This document shows positions 8,681-20,659 of a DNA stretch of 41,664 nucleotides, one piece after another; position 1 is the first letter of the stretch; the number at the start of each line of letters is the position of its first letter. A program made the translations under genes and the position numbers. The stretch covers positions 1 through 41,664 of the forward strand of contig JAGDXO010000037.1 of assembly GCA_023256615.1 (NCBI GenBank), given 5' to 3'. The notes beneath the pieces are model-generated. The model saw only the letters and a list, made by a program, of their open reading frames with translations, was not told where the DNA came from and did not search any database. The DNA comes from Thermoplasmata archaeon (GTDB lineage Archaea > Thermoplasmatota > Thermoplasmata > Thermoplasmatales > GCA-001856825).

Positions 8681-9184
8681 TTGGAACCGGACAGGAGAAA
8701 TGAGATATTAAATTTCGTGAAGGCAAACCCCGGGTATTACTTCAGGGAATTGCAAAGGTCTCTAAAACTGCCTACCGGTGTCCTACAGTATCATCTCAAC
8801 AACCTGATTAAGGATGGAGAAATTATATACGAAGAACTGAACGGAACAAAATGTTATTTCCCTGCCAAATCATTTTCCAGACAGCAGATAATAATACTTA
8901 GCCATCTCAGGAATCATATAAGAAATAAAATTATGAGAATGCTACTTTCTGGCAATGCAATGAGCCCTTCCGAACTGATAAAGAATCTCAAGATAAGTGC
9001 GCCGACATTAAGCTATCATCTATCCCTCCTAACTCAGGACAATGTACTTGAAAGGGTCCAGATGGAAAAAGGAATAGGCTACAGGATAAAGGATATGGAA
9101 TCGATGAAGGGTCTCATAATAGAATACAGGGAATCATTCATTGACAAACTTGTCCAGGACTTTATAGAAATATGGACGAAATGA
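8681..9184 (+). CDS. Double winged-helix transcriptional regulator
   Basis: This 167-residue protein contains two winged helix-turn-helix domains in tandem. The first (about 5-60) has FRELQRSLKLPTGVLQYHLN. The second (about 75-135) has MSPSELIKNLKISAPTLSYH. Both have the YHL recognition-helix pattern of ArsR/MarR-like archaeal regulators. The start is a TTG at 8681, seven bases after the preceding stop; I see no in-frame ATG giving a complete first domain. It is probably co-expressed with the membrane protein at 8419-8673. Target and signal are unknown. Confidence 0.75.
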   Translation: MEPDRRNEILNFVKANPGYYFRELQRSLKLPTGVLQYHLNNLIKDGEIIYEELNGTKCYFPAKSFSRQQIIILSHLRNHIRNKIMRMLLSGNAMSPSELIKNLKISAPTLSYHLSLLTQDNVLERVQMEKGIGYRIKDMESMKGLIIEYRESFIDKLVQDFIEIWTK

Positions 9185-9187
9185 AAA

Positions 9188-10024
9188 TTATTTTTTTCTG
9201 TAAATAGCATATATCATGAAAAATATTGCAGCGAAAATAATTATTCCTATGATGATGGAATAATAATTTTCCATAATAGTGGGATATATGCTGAAATATT
9301 GACCTTGTTCATTAAGGAGGCTCATATACTCGTTTGCATAATTTCCATAAGAAGAGGATATAACTGAAGAGAACAAGGTCTGGAAATAACCGTCTTTAAT
9401 ATTGAATGATATCTCCAAAATTAAATTGTTTAGTTGCTCAAAAGATCTCAAGAAAATTGTAACTGCATTTCCATTAACCTTTAAAAAACCGGGTATATAG
9501 ATATGATAGCTCTGGTTACTTACTGAAAGGGATACATTATACATAGGGTATCCACTCATATCGTTGACGCCGCTTATATTGATTCCGTTAACGCTTGCTC
9601 CCCTGAAATTATCTATAACATACACTAAAGTCATATATTTGAATGATGAATATCCGGAAAAATATAGGGAACCCTGCACCGTTTTCTGCCCCGAAAAATA
9701 CATTGGAGTATATCCATTTGGCTGAAGGAAATCTACAGTGAAAGGAGATCTGTGAATTGTTACTGAATAATTCACCATTATATGGTCACCAAGGGGGGAG
9801 TCCAGATTGTAGGAAGAATAACCCGTAGTGATTCCTGATTGTTTGTAAATTTTGAAATGATTATTGCCTAGATTGAAAGATTCCACATTTGAAAAAGGTC
9901 TATCCCCTAATCCAATCATTTTAATATGCGGTGAAAGAATCATATCCGGGGTATTCATACCATAAACTAATCCTGCCGGAATAATAAGTAAAAGGGCAAT
10001 CAACATTACTGGGATTACTTTCAA
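9188..10024 (-). CDS. Secreted, C-terminally anchored protein of unknown function
   Basis: The 278-residue product begins with a clear signal peptide (MKVIPVMLIALLLIIPAGLV, with probable cleavage near residue 22). The extracellular part is rich in Ser, Asn, Tyr and Gly with several N-glycosylation sequons (for example NYS, NVS, NQS). It ends with a transmembrane helix around residues 254-274 and a short RKK tail. This is an anchored cell-surface topology. No domain family is recognised. It is convergent with the regulator at 8681-9184, only three bases apart. Confidence 0.7.
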   Translation of the reverse strand: MKVIPVMLIALLLIIPAGLVYGMNTPDMILSPHIKMIGLGDRPFSNVESFNLGNNHFKIYKQSGITTGYSSYNLDSPLGDHIMVNYSVTIHRSPFTVDFLQPNGYTPMYFSGQKTVQGSLYFSGYSSFKYMTLVYVIDNFRGASVNGINISGVNDMSGYPMYNVSLSVSNQSYHIYIPGFLKVNGNAVTIFLRSFEQLNNLILEISFNIKDGYFQTLFSSVISSSYGNYANEYMSLLNEQGQYFSIYPTIMENYYSIIIGIIIFAAIFFMIYAIYRKK

Positions 10025-10080
10025 TTCAACATGCGATCACATTCTTAATAAAAATAAATTTGGTACAAATTTTTAAATTA

Positions 10081-11856
10081 CTATAATACTGAAAATCTAA
10101 TCTTTGCACCCTCAGATATTGCCTTCCTCAAAGCTCTCCCCTGAACAGAATTTGATCTAATCTGTATTATCCCATTCTTGGAAACTCTGGCTATGAAGAG
10201 AGGAGAATCATTTACAAGTATTTCCACTTCCTTATCCCTGAAATCTTCTCCCACATAGAGATTAATCTTGTTTGTTCTCACTTCAGTTGTCACTTCTCCA
10301 GGATTATCGAATTTCATTTCTTCTATGTCTATCTTCATCCCAACATCTTCCTCAAGTTTCTTGACCCTTCTTCCCCCCTTTCCTATAAGTTCTCCTATGT
10401 ACTGTTCGGGAACAAATAATTTGATCTTTCCAGAGGAAGTGATATCTATTTTATGTGGAATTTCTTCAAGCTCCTTATCAATATTCTTGATTATCGCCTT
10501 GAGGTCCCTTTCATTCTCAACTTTCACTGGGACAACAACAACCTGTTCTCCAAAGGTATAAATTTCGTGCAATAACCTTCCGGTGAAAAAATCTTTTATC
10601 TCGATCACAGGGCGAGCCAGGTCCTCCTCATTCATACCACTAGGGATCTTCACAGAATAGCTTATATCCAAAACATTCTTGATGGCACCATTTTCCACGA
10701 ATATAACAGTATCCATAATCTGAGGTATCACCCCCAGATCTATTTTACCGACGAATCTCTGTATGGAATCTACTGGTCTTGAGGCGTGTATGACTCCGAT
10801 CATACCAACTCCTGCCAGTCTCAGATCTGTAAAAACTATGAAATCTCCGGTAGTCCTGATCTCATCGAAGACTGTGTAATCTGGTCTTTCAAGCAGCAAT
10901 AAATCCCCTGTCTTTTCCATCGATCCCTCAATTTGCGTAAGCTGGGTTATATCTTCTGATACCTGAAGGTCCCTTGGCTTTTCAAGTGTTTTGACTATTT
11001 TTCCTTGGGAATTGTAGAATTCTGCAAGGGCCTGAACGAATGTACTCTTTCCTGCACCTGGTCTACCAGAGACAATTATACCTTCAGCCCTTTCCCTGAA
11101 TCTTAACATCAGGGAATCAGGAAGGTTGTAATCATCTATGGATAATTTTTTTGTTGGCTTCACTGCGGTTATCTCAATCCCATTGCTGATCGGAGGTCTG
11201 GTAATAACTACTCTTACACTTCCAAGCTGTACTACAGTCGCTCCTCTTATATCCATTTCAACAAGACTCCTATCGTCATTTCTTGCCCTTTCCACAATAT
11301 CATTAGCTATTACACTAACCTGATCACTGCTAATTATTTCATCACCATATACAATTCTCCAGTTGCCAGGTCTTCCTACCTTCATCCTCGGCTTGGTATT
11401 GGCCTTTAGATGGACGGACATAGTATCTTCAGTAAAGTAACTTTCAATTTTCTTAGACTCAACTGCAATAGGTTCAAGAAACATAACTCTTATCCCCTTT
11501 ATTTCTGCAATTGATTTTTGAATGTAATCCCCGGTTACAAGAATTGAATTTGTGTCAAGGGCTGCCTGGCGTATCAATTCGTCAACTTCACCGCTTTTTG
11601 CTCTCTTTATCTGCCACTCATTTGGTCTTCTGCCATAGAACTGTAAATTTATCTCTCCTGTCTCCTTCATCTTTCTCAATTTCTGCAGCTCTTCCAGTCC
11701 CGTAAATCCTATACTTCTTCCCTCGTTAGCCTGATGTTCTATTTCTGATATGAGAGCCTCCGATATGATAACATCACTTGGAATATTCTGCAAAATAAAC
11801 CTGGTAAACCTCCCATCAACTATCACAGATGTGTCAGGCAAATAAGTTTCTTGCAT
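10081..11856 (-). CDS. PIN domain-ATPase-KH domain protein (COG1855-like)
   Basis: The 591-residue protein fuses three modules. Residues 1-130 form a PIN nuclease-like domain with D8 in PDTSVIVDG, and D92, D101 and D110 as likely metal ligands. Residues about 235-400 form a PilT/VirB11-like ATPase with Walker A GRPGAGKST at 264-272 and a Walker B-like segment DYTVFDE at 326-332. Residues about 478-535 form a KH RNA-binding domain with the loop GKGG at 492-495. Such proteins are conserved in euryarchaea and are thought to act in RNA metabolism, but no reaction has been proven as far as I know. It appears to be a single-gene unit. Confidence 0.88.
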   Translation of the reverse strand: MQETYLPDTSVIVDGRFTRFILQNIPSDVIISEALISEIEHQANEGRSIGFTGLEELQKLRKMKETGEINLQFYGRRPNEWQIKRAKSGEVDELIRQAALDTNSILVTGDYIQKSIAEIKGIRVMFLEPIAVESKKIESYFTEDTMSVHLKANTKPRMKVGRPGNWRIVYGDEIISSDQVSVIANDIVERARNDDRSLVEMDIRGATVVQLGSVRVVITRPPISNGIEITAVKPTKKLSIDDYNLPDSLMLRFRERAEGIIVSGRPGAGKSTFVQALAEFYNSQGKIVKTLEKPRDLQVSEDITQLTQIEGSMEKTGDLLLLERPDYTVFDEIRTTGDFIVFTDLRLAGVGMIGVIHASRPVDSIQRFVGKIDLGVIPQIMDTVIFVENGAIKNVLDISYSVKIPSGMNEEDLARPVIEIKDFFTGRLLHEIYTFGEQVVVVPVKVENERDLKAIIKNIDKELEEIPHKIDITSSGKIKLFVPEQYIGELIGKGGRRVKKLEEDVGMKIDIEEMKFDNPGEVTTEVRTNKINLYVGEDFRDKEVEILVNDSPLFIARVSKNGIIQIRSNSVQGRALRKAISEGAKIRFSVL

Positions 11857-11936
11857 ACTTACTCATGCTTATTAGATATATATTCTTGATATTCTCATCA
11901 CCCATGATAAAAATAACACTTGAAATTAAAAGGGGA

Positions 11937-12863
11937 TCATTCCCATTCTATGGTGGCAGGAGGTTTATCAGTAATATCGTATACGACCCTGTTAATCTCG
12001 GGAATCTTGTTTGTTATTTCCCTCGAGATACCTGCAATTATATCCCATGGGATTTGAGTAAAATTGGCGGTCATACCATCAATGGAGTCAACACACCTTA
12101 TTGCCACAGTATTCCCGTATACTCTTCTGTCCCCATGTACGCCTGTTGACCTGTCAGAAAGGAGAACTACAAAATATTGCCAGGGGATTATACCCTCTCT
12201 TTCAAGACCTCTCTCTAGAATATCCGTCGCTCTTTTTAGCAAATCGAGTCTCTCTCTTGTAATTCTACCCATTATTCTTACCGCAAGACCTGGTCCGGGG
12301 AAAGGTTGCCTCTTGCTAGGTATTTCGTAGAATTCTGCAAGTTTTCTAACCTCATCCTTGTAGAGATCCCTCAAAGGCTCATATATTTTTATTCCCATTT
12401 TTTCCGGAAGACCACCAACGTTATGATGGCTCTTTATGGTATCTCTTAATCCACCTCCTGACTCAATCCAGTCAGGGGCAATTGTACCCTGAATGAGAAA
12501 TTTAGCACCAAATTTCCTGGCTTCTATCTCGAACAGCTCAATGAAAGTTTTTCCAATAACCTTCCTCTTTATTTCTGGGTCTTCGATATCCTTTAAATTT
12601 GAGAGAAATGTTTCCTGACCATCAACAATTTTATAATTAATTCCAAGTTTATCCAATATTGCCCTTACATTTTCAGTTTCATTGAGGCGCATCAGGCCGG
12701 TATCAACGTATATAGCCAAACTTTCATCCTTTAAGGCGTCATATGTGATTTTAGCTGCTACTGTGCTGTCGACCCCTCCAGAAACAGCTATGATAGCTTT
12801 TCCATTAACCTCTTTTTTCATTTTATTTATTGCTTCATTAATAAAAATAGTAGGGTTAAACAA
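11937..12863 (-). CDS. guaAb: GMP synthase subunit B (ATP pyrophosphatase subunit)
   Basis: This 308-residue protein is the ATP-pyrophosphatase and dimerisation part of GMP synthase, converting XMP to GMP with ammonia. The PP-loop SGGVDST is at 28-34. The C-terminal part has KRQPFPGPGLAVR and ends with DKPPATIEWE, the typical GMP synthase terminus. In many archaea the glutaminase is a separate protein (subunit A); it is not encoded in this window. The upstream gene on the same strand, a small membrane protein, is 11 bases away, so shared transcription is possible. Confidence 0.95.
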   Translation of the reverse strand: MFNPTIFINEAINKMKKEVNGKAIIAVSGGVDSTVAAKITYDALKDESLAIYVDTGLMRLNETENVRAILDKLGINYKIVDGQETFLSNLKDIEDPEIKRKVIGKTFIELFEIEARKFGAKFLIQGTIAPDWIESGGGLRDTIKSHHNVGGLPEKMGIKIYEPLRDLYKDEVRKLAEFYEIPSKRQPFPGPGLAVRIMGRITRERLDLLKRATDILERGLEREGIIPWQYFVVLLSDRSTGVHGDRRVYGNTVAIRCVDSIDGMTANFTQIPWDIIAGISREITNKIPEINRVVYDITDKPPATIEWE

Positions 12864-12874
12864 AAAATCTACCC

Positions 12875-13162
12875 TCAGGATTTCAACAAAACTGCCAAGA
12901 ATATCAGCAGGGCAATAACTGCTCCGACAATTGCGGATACAAGGTAAAGGAGGCCATTATATATTACTGAGGTAACCTGGATTCCCAGAGGTACCCTTAG
13001 AAGATATGTTAAGAAGCCTACTATAATCCCAAGAACCGCTAGAACTCCTCCGAATGTTCTTACCTTACCTGAACCAAAATAAGCAGCGAATATTCCCAAT
13101 ATTAGCAGAACCAGACCCATCACTAATAGCATCATTGCTACAAATATTCCCCATGTTGTCAT
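12875..13162 (-). CDS. Small membrane protein, function unknown
   Basis: The 95-residue protein is very hydrophobic, with three to four predicted membrane helices (about 5-29, 36-54, 62-92) and glycines spaced along them. No family is recognised. It sits between a stand-alone RAM domain gene (8 bases upstream) and guaAb (11 bases downstream), suggesting one transcript starting before 13416. Confidence 0.6.
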   Translation of the reverse strand: MTTWGIFVAMMLLVMGLVLLILGIFAAYFGSGKVRTFGGVLAVLGIIVGFLTYLLRVPLGIQVTSVIYNGLLYLVSAIVGAVIALLIFLAVLLKS

Positions 13163-13170
13163 TTTTTCAC

Positions 13171-13416
13171 CTACATCTTAATTCCCGTAAGTGTCTTCGT
13201 ATCTAAAATACCATCGATCATCCTGATTTTATCAATGACTATCTGACCAAGCTCGGTGAAATCCTTGGTTTCGAGCTTAGCAATCAGATCAAACTCGCCA
13301 AACAAAGGATGTAGTTCAACTATTTCCTTAATTTTCAATAGCTCATTATATACCTGATGTTCTTTTCCGGGAACTGTGCTGATGAGAACAAATCCTACTG
13401 CCAGATTTATCACCAC
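13171..13416 (-). CDS. Stand-alone RAM (Lrp/AsnC ligand-binding) domain protein
   Basis: The 81-residue protein corresponds to the C-terminal ligand-binding domain of Lrp/AsnC regulators without the DNA-binding part: beta-strand AVGFVLISTVPGKEHQVY, helix, then HPLFGEFDLIAKLE and a C-terminal strand TKTLTGIKM. Stand-alone RAM proteins are common in archaea; they form rings and may bind amino acids or modulate full-length Lrp proteins. It is the first gene of a leftward group and is divergent from the oxidoreductase operon at 13595. Confidence 0.88.
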   Translation of the reverse strand: MVINLAVGFVLISTVPGKEHQVYNELLKIKEIVELHPLFGEFDLIAKLETKDFTELGQIVIDKIRMIDGILDTKTLTGIKM

Positions 13417-13545
13417 TCATTAATATGAAGATGTTATTTATTTTTTTCCTAAAAGAATAGTCAAAGTGATAGTGGTAAAGCTATTTATCAAGGATAATGT
13501 TAAACCATTGTTGACTCTTTAACTTTCATTTAAGTTGATTAATAA

Positions 13546-13594
13546 GCACCAAAGTTTAAATAAAATATTTTAACTAATAATAACTGTCGAAGAT
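13546..13594 (+). promoter_or_regulatory. Putative promoter of the 2-oxoacid:ferredoxin oxidoreductase operon
   Basis: The A/T-rich stretch AAAGTTTAAATAAAATATT (about 13549-13567) contains a TATA-like element 32-45 bases upstream of the ATG at 13595. It lies in the 178-base divergent gap shared with the RAM-domain gene. No strong ribosome binding site precedes the ATG, so a very short leader is likely. Confidence 0.35.
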
Positions 13595-16421
<2,827 letters not shown>

Positions 16422-16425
16422 ATAT

Positions 16426-17265
16426 ATGATACTCGGCGGTCATCTATCAACTAAGGACGGTTTTGGGAAACTCCCAGAAAATGCGACTAAGATAGGTTTT
16501 AAAACCTATCAATTTTTTTCAAAAAATCAGATGCAGTGGAAAGCTAAACCCATCCCTGAACAGGAAGCAAACCTTCACAGGGATAATATTAAGAAATTCA
16601 ATATTCAGAAACCGGCAATTCATGCTTCATATCTCCTAAATCTTGGAAGTCCGGAGAAGGACAAACTGGAGAAATCATATGAAGCCTTCGTAGATGAAAT
16701 AAAAAGGGCTGAGGAGCTCGGAATAGAATTACTGATTTTTCATCCGGGAGCACATATGGGTTCTGGAGAAAAGAAAGCTCTTGATAACATTGTGGAATCA
16801 ATGAACAGGGCAATAGAGGAAACTAAAGGTTTCAAGGTTAATCTTGTTGTAGAGAATACTGCAGGCCAAGGGACTGTCGTAGGTTATTCAATGGATCATC
16901 TATCATTCATAAGAGATAACATTGAGGATAGGTCGAGAGTTGGATTCTGCATAGATACCTGCCATATTTATCAGGCCGGGTATGATATCAGCAATAATTT
17001 TGAAGGGGTAATGGATGAAATTAAGTCAAAGATTGGTTCAGATTACATCAAGGCTATACATCTAAACGATTCAAAACCCCCGTTTAATAAACATCTCGAC
17101 AGGCATGAAATGCTTGGAAAGGGAACAATAGACAGATCGTTTTTCAGGAAAATATTTGAAGTGAAGGAATTCAGCAAGATCCCCGCATTCCTGGAAACTC
17201 CAGAAGGGGAGGAAGGGTATCCAAAAGATATTGAATTTTTGAAATCTCTTGGTCTGGAATTATAG
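16426..17265 (+). CDS. nfo: Endonuclease IV (AP endonuclease)
   Basis: The 279-residue protein is a Nfo-type AP endonuclease that cleaves abasic sites in base-excision repair, using a three-metal TIM-barrel site. Visible family segments include GGHLSTKDGF near the start, the IHASYLLNL strand, FHPGAHMG, ENTAGQG, GFCIDTCHIY and HLNDSKPP, each containing expected metal ligands (His, Glu, Asp). The gene starts four bases after the oxidoreductase beta stop. Its end overlaps the convergent helicase stop by six bases. A perfect 20-base palindrome lies within its first 90 bases. Confidence 0.95.
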   Translation: MILGGHLSTKDGFGKLPENATKIGFKTYQFFSKNQMQWKAKPIPEQEANLHRDNIKKFNIQKPAIHASYLLNLGSPEKDKLEKSYEAFVDEIKRAEELGIELLIFHPGAHMGSGEKKALDNIVESMNRAIEETKGFKVNLVVENTAGQGTVVGYSMDHLSFIRDNIEDRSRVGFCIDTCHIYQAGYDISNNFEGVMDEIKSKIGSDYIKAIHLNDSKPPFNKHLDRHEMLGKGTIDRSFFRKIFEVKEFSKIPAFLETPEGEEGYPKDIEFLKSLGLEL

Positions 17266-19290
17266 GCCGAAAGTTACACCTTTATCAAGTATCCTCTTTG
17301 CATCCCTGATTATATTTTCCGATATCTTCTCTCCAAAGCCGGGTATTTTCCCGATATCTGCAGGATTTGCATTTGCAAGTTTTGATAAATCATATCCGTT
17401 AACCATCAATCTTCTTGCTCTCACCCTGCCAACGTTTGGAACGAATGTCAGCGGGATTATATCCTCCCTGACACCATTTGATATCCTGTAATTCAATACC
17501 CTGAGATCAGTCCTAGCCTTTCCAAAGACTTTTGATATTTCATACAGACTGTGGGAAAGCCAGTCTGCTATTTCGACCCTATTCCTGATATCTGCGGGCC
17601 ATATGTTATATTTCTCAACGATTGAATCCTCAGGAACTTCATTTATCCAATCCCTTAAAACTAACGCCACCTTTATTTGCCCCTCCTCTGCGTTTATGTT
17701 TGCAGAAAGTAGATTCCTGAAGACCTCTGCATCATTTTCTCCAACATACATCTGAGGCATGTCAGGTGTTACTGATATTCCGAGTAATATGTTATCAATA
17801 TCTGCCTCATCAATTAGCCTCCTGAGAATTACTCCTGATACAGGGTCAATATAGAGCTCTGAAACTCTCTTGCCGAAAGGAGTTGCCCTCAACCTTTCAT
17901 TATCCTTTATCATCTCATTCTTGCTCAGGAAATCTATTGCCTCCTCAATCCATGAATCAAGCTCTCTTCCCTGTTTAAACGCCAGTGTGAGGTCAAAGAA
18001 ATTTTTCAGCGACACTTTATCCCTGCACAGGTTTGATGAGATCAAGCCGAGGACATGCATTCTCAGCTTTCTTTCATCTATTTTTGACTCTATATTCTCC
18101 AATTCCCCATTTATATAATAATTAAATACATCCCTGATTCTTGTTTTAGAAGAATAGATATATCCATTGCCTATCCTATCATATTTAACCCTTCCAGCTC
18201 TCCCCAGCATCTGCTGTATTTCGAAATTGGGTATCATATCGCTGGAAAAACCATTGTATCTGAAAATATCCTTTATTATTACTGATCTTGCCGGAAGGTT
18301 CATTCCCGCAGCCAGAGTTGTAGTGGCAACAACAAGCTTCAGATGACCTTCCCTGAAAAGTTTTTCAACGAGCCTGCGTTGCTCACTCAGCATTCCAGCA
18401 TGATGGTAACCCACTCCCTTCCTCAACGTTGAATATAATTTATGATTAAGAGAGCCTTCATCTCCCAAATCCAATTCCGATAGCAACAGCCTATCTTTAT
18501 CGGATAGGTATCTGTTCACTTCGTATGAAATTTTCTCCGCATATTTTTCCGTTGCTTTTCTTGAATTAACGAATATGAGAGTCTGTCCTCCGTCCTCAAG
18601 GGTTTGAGGTATAAATTTTTCCAGGCTTTCAATTTCATCAACCTTCCTTCCATTCTCATCATATACATAATCTCCTGCAATTATGAATTTTGATAGCGGT
18701 ACAGGTCTGAAGTCACTTATAACAGATGAGGAATTTAGCCATTCCGAAATTTCACTGATATTATTCACTGTTGCGGACATTGCGAGGAACTGGATGTTCT
18801 CGAACATGTACCTCATTTTAGTTATAACTATCTCCAAGGTATGACCCCTTGTTTCATCCATTATGTTATGTATTTCATCGAAAACCACGAATCCTAAACC
18901 TTCGAAGACTTGAGGATTGTTTCTCAGTATGGAATCAATTTTTTCTGATGTAGAGATTACAACATCATAATTTTTCAAATAGGTTGATGTTTCATCATAA
19001 TCCCCTGTACTAATCATTATTTTCATCCCGTATCGAGAAAAGAAGCGTAGTTCATTCCACTTCTCCTCGGCAAGGGCACGAAGAGGGACAGAATAGAGCG
19101 ATTTCATGCCTTTTTTCCAGGCCCTGATTATACCATAATAAGCAACAATGGATTTTCCAGATGAAGTCGGTGTGGAAAGGATAACTGACTTTCCCTCATC
19201 AAGAAGTCTTATACTCTCCTTCTGGTGGTTGTAAAGTTTTTCTATACCCTCTTCTTTGAGAAAACTCAGGAACTCATCAAAATATTCCAT
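17260..19290 (-). CDS. hel308: Ski2-like DNA helicase Hel308
   Basis: Hel308 is a superfamily 2 3'-5' DNA helicase thought to act at stalled replication forks. The 676-residue protein has Walker A TPTSSGKS at 40-47, the DEIH box at 138-141, SATVNN-type motif III, and motif VI QMLGRAGRVKYD. The C-terminus ends with a helix-hairpin-helix (VPNVGRVRARRLM, IPGFGEKISENI), as expected for Hel308. It is a little shorter than the usual 700-720 residues but complete. It lies 16 bases downstream of serS on the same strand. Another archaeal Ski2-family helicase cannot be fully excluded, but the C-terminal domain favours Hel308. Confidence 0.88.
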   Translation of the reverse strand: MEYFDEFLSFLKEEGIEKLYNHQKESIRLLDEGKSVILSTPTSSGKSIVAYYGIIRAWKKGMKSLYSVPLRALAEEKWNELRFFSRYGMKIMISTGDYDETSTYLKNYDVVISTSEKIDSILRNNPQVFEGLGFVVFDEIHNIMDETRGHTLEIVITKMRYMFENIQFLAMSATVNNISEISEWLNSSSVISDFRPVPLSKFIIAGDYVYDENGRKVDEIESLEKFIPQTLEDGGQTLIFVNSRKATEKYAEKISYEVNRYLSDKDRLLLSELDLGDEGSLNHKLYSTLRKGVGYHHAGMLSEQRRLVEKLFREGHLKLVVATTTLAAGMNLPARSVIIKDIFRYNGFSSDMIPNFEIQQMLGRAGRVKYDRIGNGYIYSSKTRIRDVFNYYINGELENIESKIDERKLRMHVLGLISSNLCRDKVSLKNFFDLTLAFKQGRELDSWIEEAIDFLSKNEMIKDNERLRATPFGKRVSELYIDPVSGVILRRLIDEADIDNILLGISVTPDMPQMYVGENDAEVFRNLLSANINAEEGQIKVALVLRDWINEVPEDSIVEKYNIWPADIRNRVEIADWLSHSLYEISKVFGKARTDLRVLNYRISNGVREDIIPLTFVPNVGRVRARRLMVNGYDLSKLANANPADIGKIPGFGEKISENIIRDAKRILDKGVTFGL

Positions 19291-19306
19291 TTACCGATAC
19301 CACTGA

Positions 19307-20626
19307 TTATATTACATCCTTCCCCATTAAATCTCTGAGGGCCTTAGGAATCAGAATGGTTCCGTCCTCCTGCTGGTAATTCTCAACTATTGCAACAAGT
19401 GTTCTGGTAGTCGCAACTAAAGTGGAGTTGAGGGTATGAACATATTTGTTACCATCCTTGGTCCTGTATCTTATTTTCAGTCTTCTTGCCTGATAATCAA
19501 GAACATTGGAAGCGCTTACCACTTCCCTGAACTGGCCCTGTGCGGGATACCAGGCCTCAATGTCAAATTTCCTGCTAGCAACATTACCAAGATCCCCTGT
19601 TGCTATATCTATAACCCTGTAAGGTATTTCGAGAAGATTGAAAAATTCCTTTGCATTTTCAAGAAGCATTTTGTGGATTCTCTTTGAATCTTCTGGTAAT
19701 GTGTAAGCGAACTGTTCAATTTTGTTGAATTGATGAACCCTGAATATTCCTTTGGTATCTTTTCCATGGGCTCCAGCTTCTCTTCTGAAACACGGAGAGA
19801 TGCCAGCATAAAAAAGAGGTAGCATTTCTTCCTCCAGAATCTCATCTGAGTGGTATGAGGCAAGAGGATGCTCGGATGTTGCTATCATATAAAGATCTTC
19901 ACCCTCTATTTTGTATAGAGTATCTTCAAATGCAGTAAAATCGGTAGCTCCATTTGTTGCCTCCCTGTTCAACATAAAAGGCGGTTCTACAAGCTTGAAA
20001 CCCTTATTATTCAGCATTTTAAGGGCAAGAAGCTCTATGGAGTTCTCAAGTAAAACGAGATCACCGAGCAGGTAGTAAAATCTAGATCCTGCCACTTTAG
20101 CCGCAGTTTCAAGGTTTATCAATCCCCTTTCAAGCAGAAGATCCACGTGACTAACCCTTTTTCTATCAATTAACCTGTATTCCATCTTGTTTAAACTGCC
20201 CCTGATAAAATTTTCCAGATCATCCCTATAGACATCTGCTCTCCCGTGAAAATAGAAAGGTGCGCTTCCACTCTCATCAGGTGCAACCGGGGCGTCATTA
20301 TCAACTATGTTAGGTATCCTCTTTAAAATAGCATCCCTCTTTTCTTCTATATCATTAAGCTCTTTATTCATTGTTTCAATTTCCTTATCTATTTCCTCTG
20401 CTTTCTTTTTGTAAGGGGAAATGTCTTCACCTTTCTTAGCTATGGTACTTATTTCCTTTACAAGCCTGTTCTTCTCTGCCTTAAGATCATTAACCTTCCT
20501 TAGTATTTCTCTCCATTTATTATCATATTCTATTGCAGCCTTCACAATGTCGTCACTCTGGAATCTTCTCCTCTGGCTCTCAAAGAGTATTTCCGGATTT
20601 TTCCTGATGATGTTAATGTCAATCAT
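19307..20626 (-). CDS. serS: Seryl-tRNA synthetase (standard class II type)
   Basis: The 439-residue enzyme charges tRNA-Ser. An N-terminal antiparallel coiled coil (about 28-105, Lys/Glu rich) binds the long variable arm of the tRNA. The catalytic core carries motif 2, ISPCFRREAGAHGKDTKG, and a motif 3 segment, TRTLVAIVENYQ. It is the common bacterial/eukaryotic type rather than the rare methanogen type. The gene lies between gatE (33 bases upstream) and hel308 (16 bases downstream), suggesting a long leftward transcription unit from gatD. Confidence 0.95.
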   Translation of the reverse strand: MIDINIIRKNPEILFESQRRRFQSDDIVKAAIEYDNKWREILRKVNDLKAEKNRLVKEISTIAKKGEDISPYKKKAEEIDKEIETMNKELNDIEEKRDAILKRIPNIVDNDAPVAPDESGSAPFYFHGRADVYRDDLENFIRGSLNKMEYRLIDRKRVSHVDLLLERGLINLETAAKVAGSRFYYLLGDLVLLENSIELLALKMLNNKGFKLVEPPFMLNREATNGATDFTAFEDTLYKIEGEDLYMIATSEHPLASYHSDEILEEEMLPLFYAGISPCFRREAGAHGKDTKGIFRVHQFNKIEQFAYTLPEDSKRIHKMLLENAKEFFNLLEIPYRVIDIATGDLGNVASRKFDIEAWYPAQGQFREVVSASNVLDYQARRLKIRYRTKDGNKYVHTLNSTLVATTRTLVAIVENYQQEDGTILIPKALRDLMGKDVI

Positions 20627-20659
20627 TATTTTATGGAATCAAGCCTGACTTATATATTT

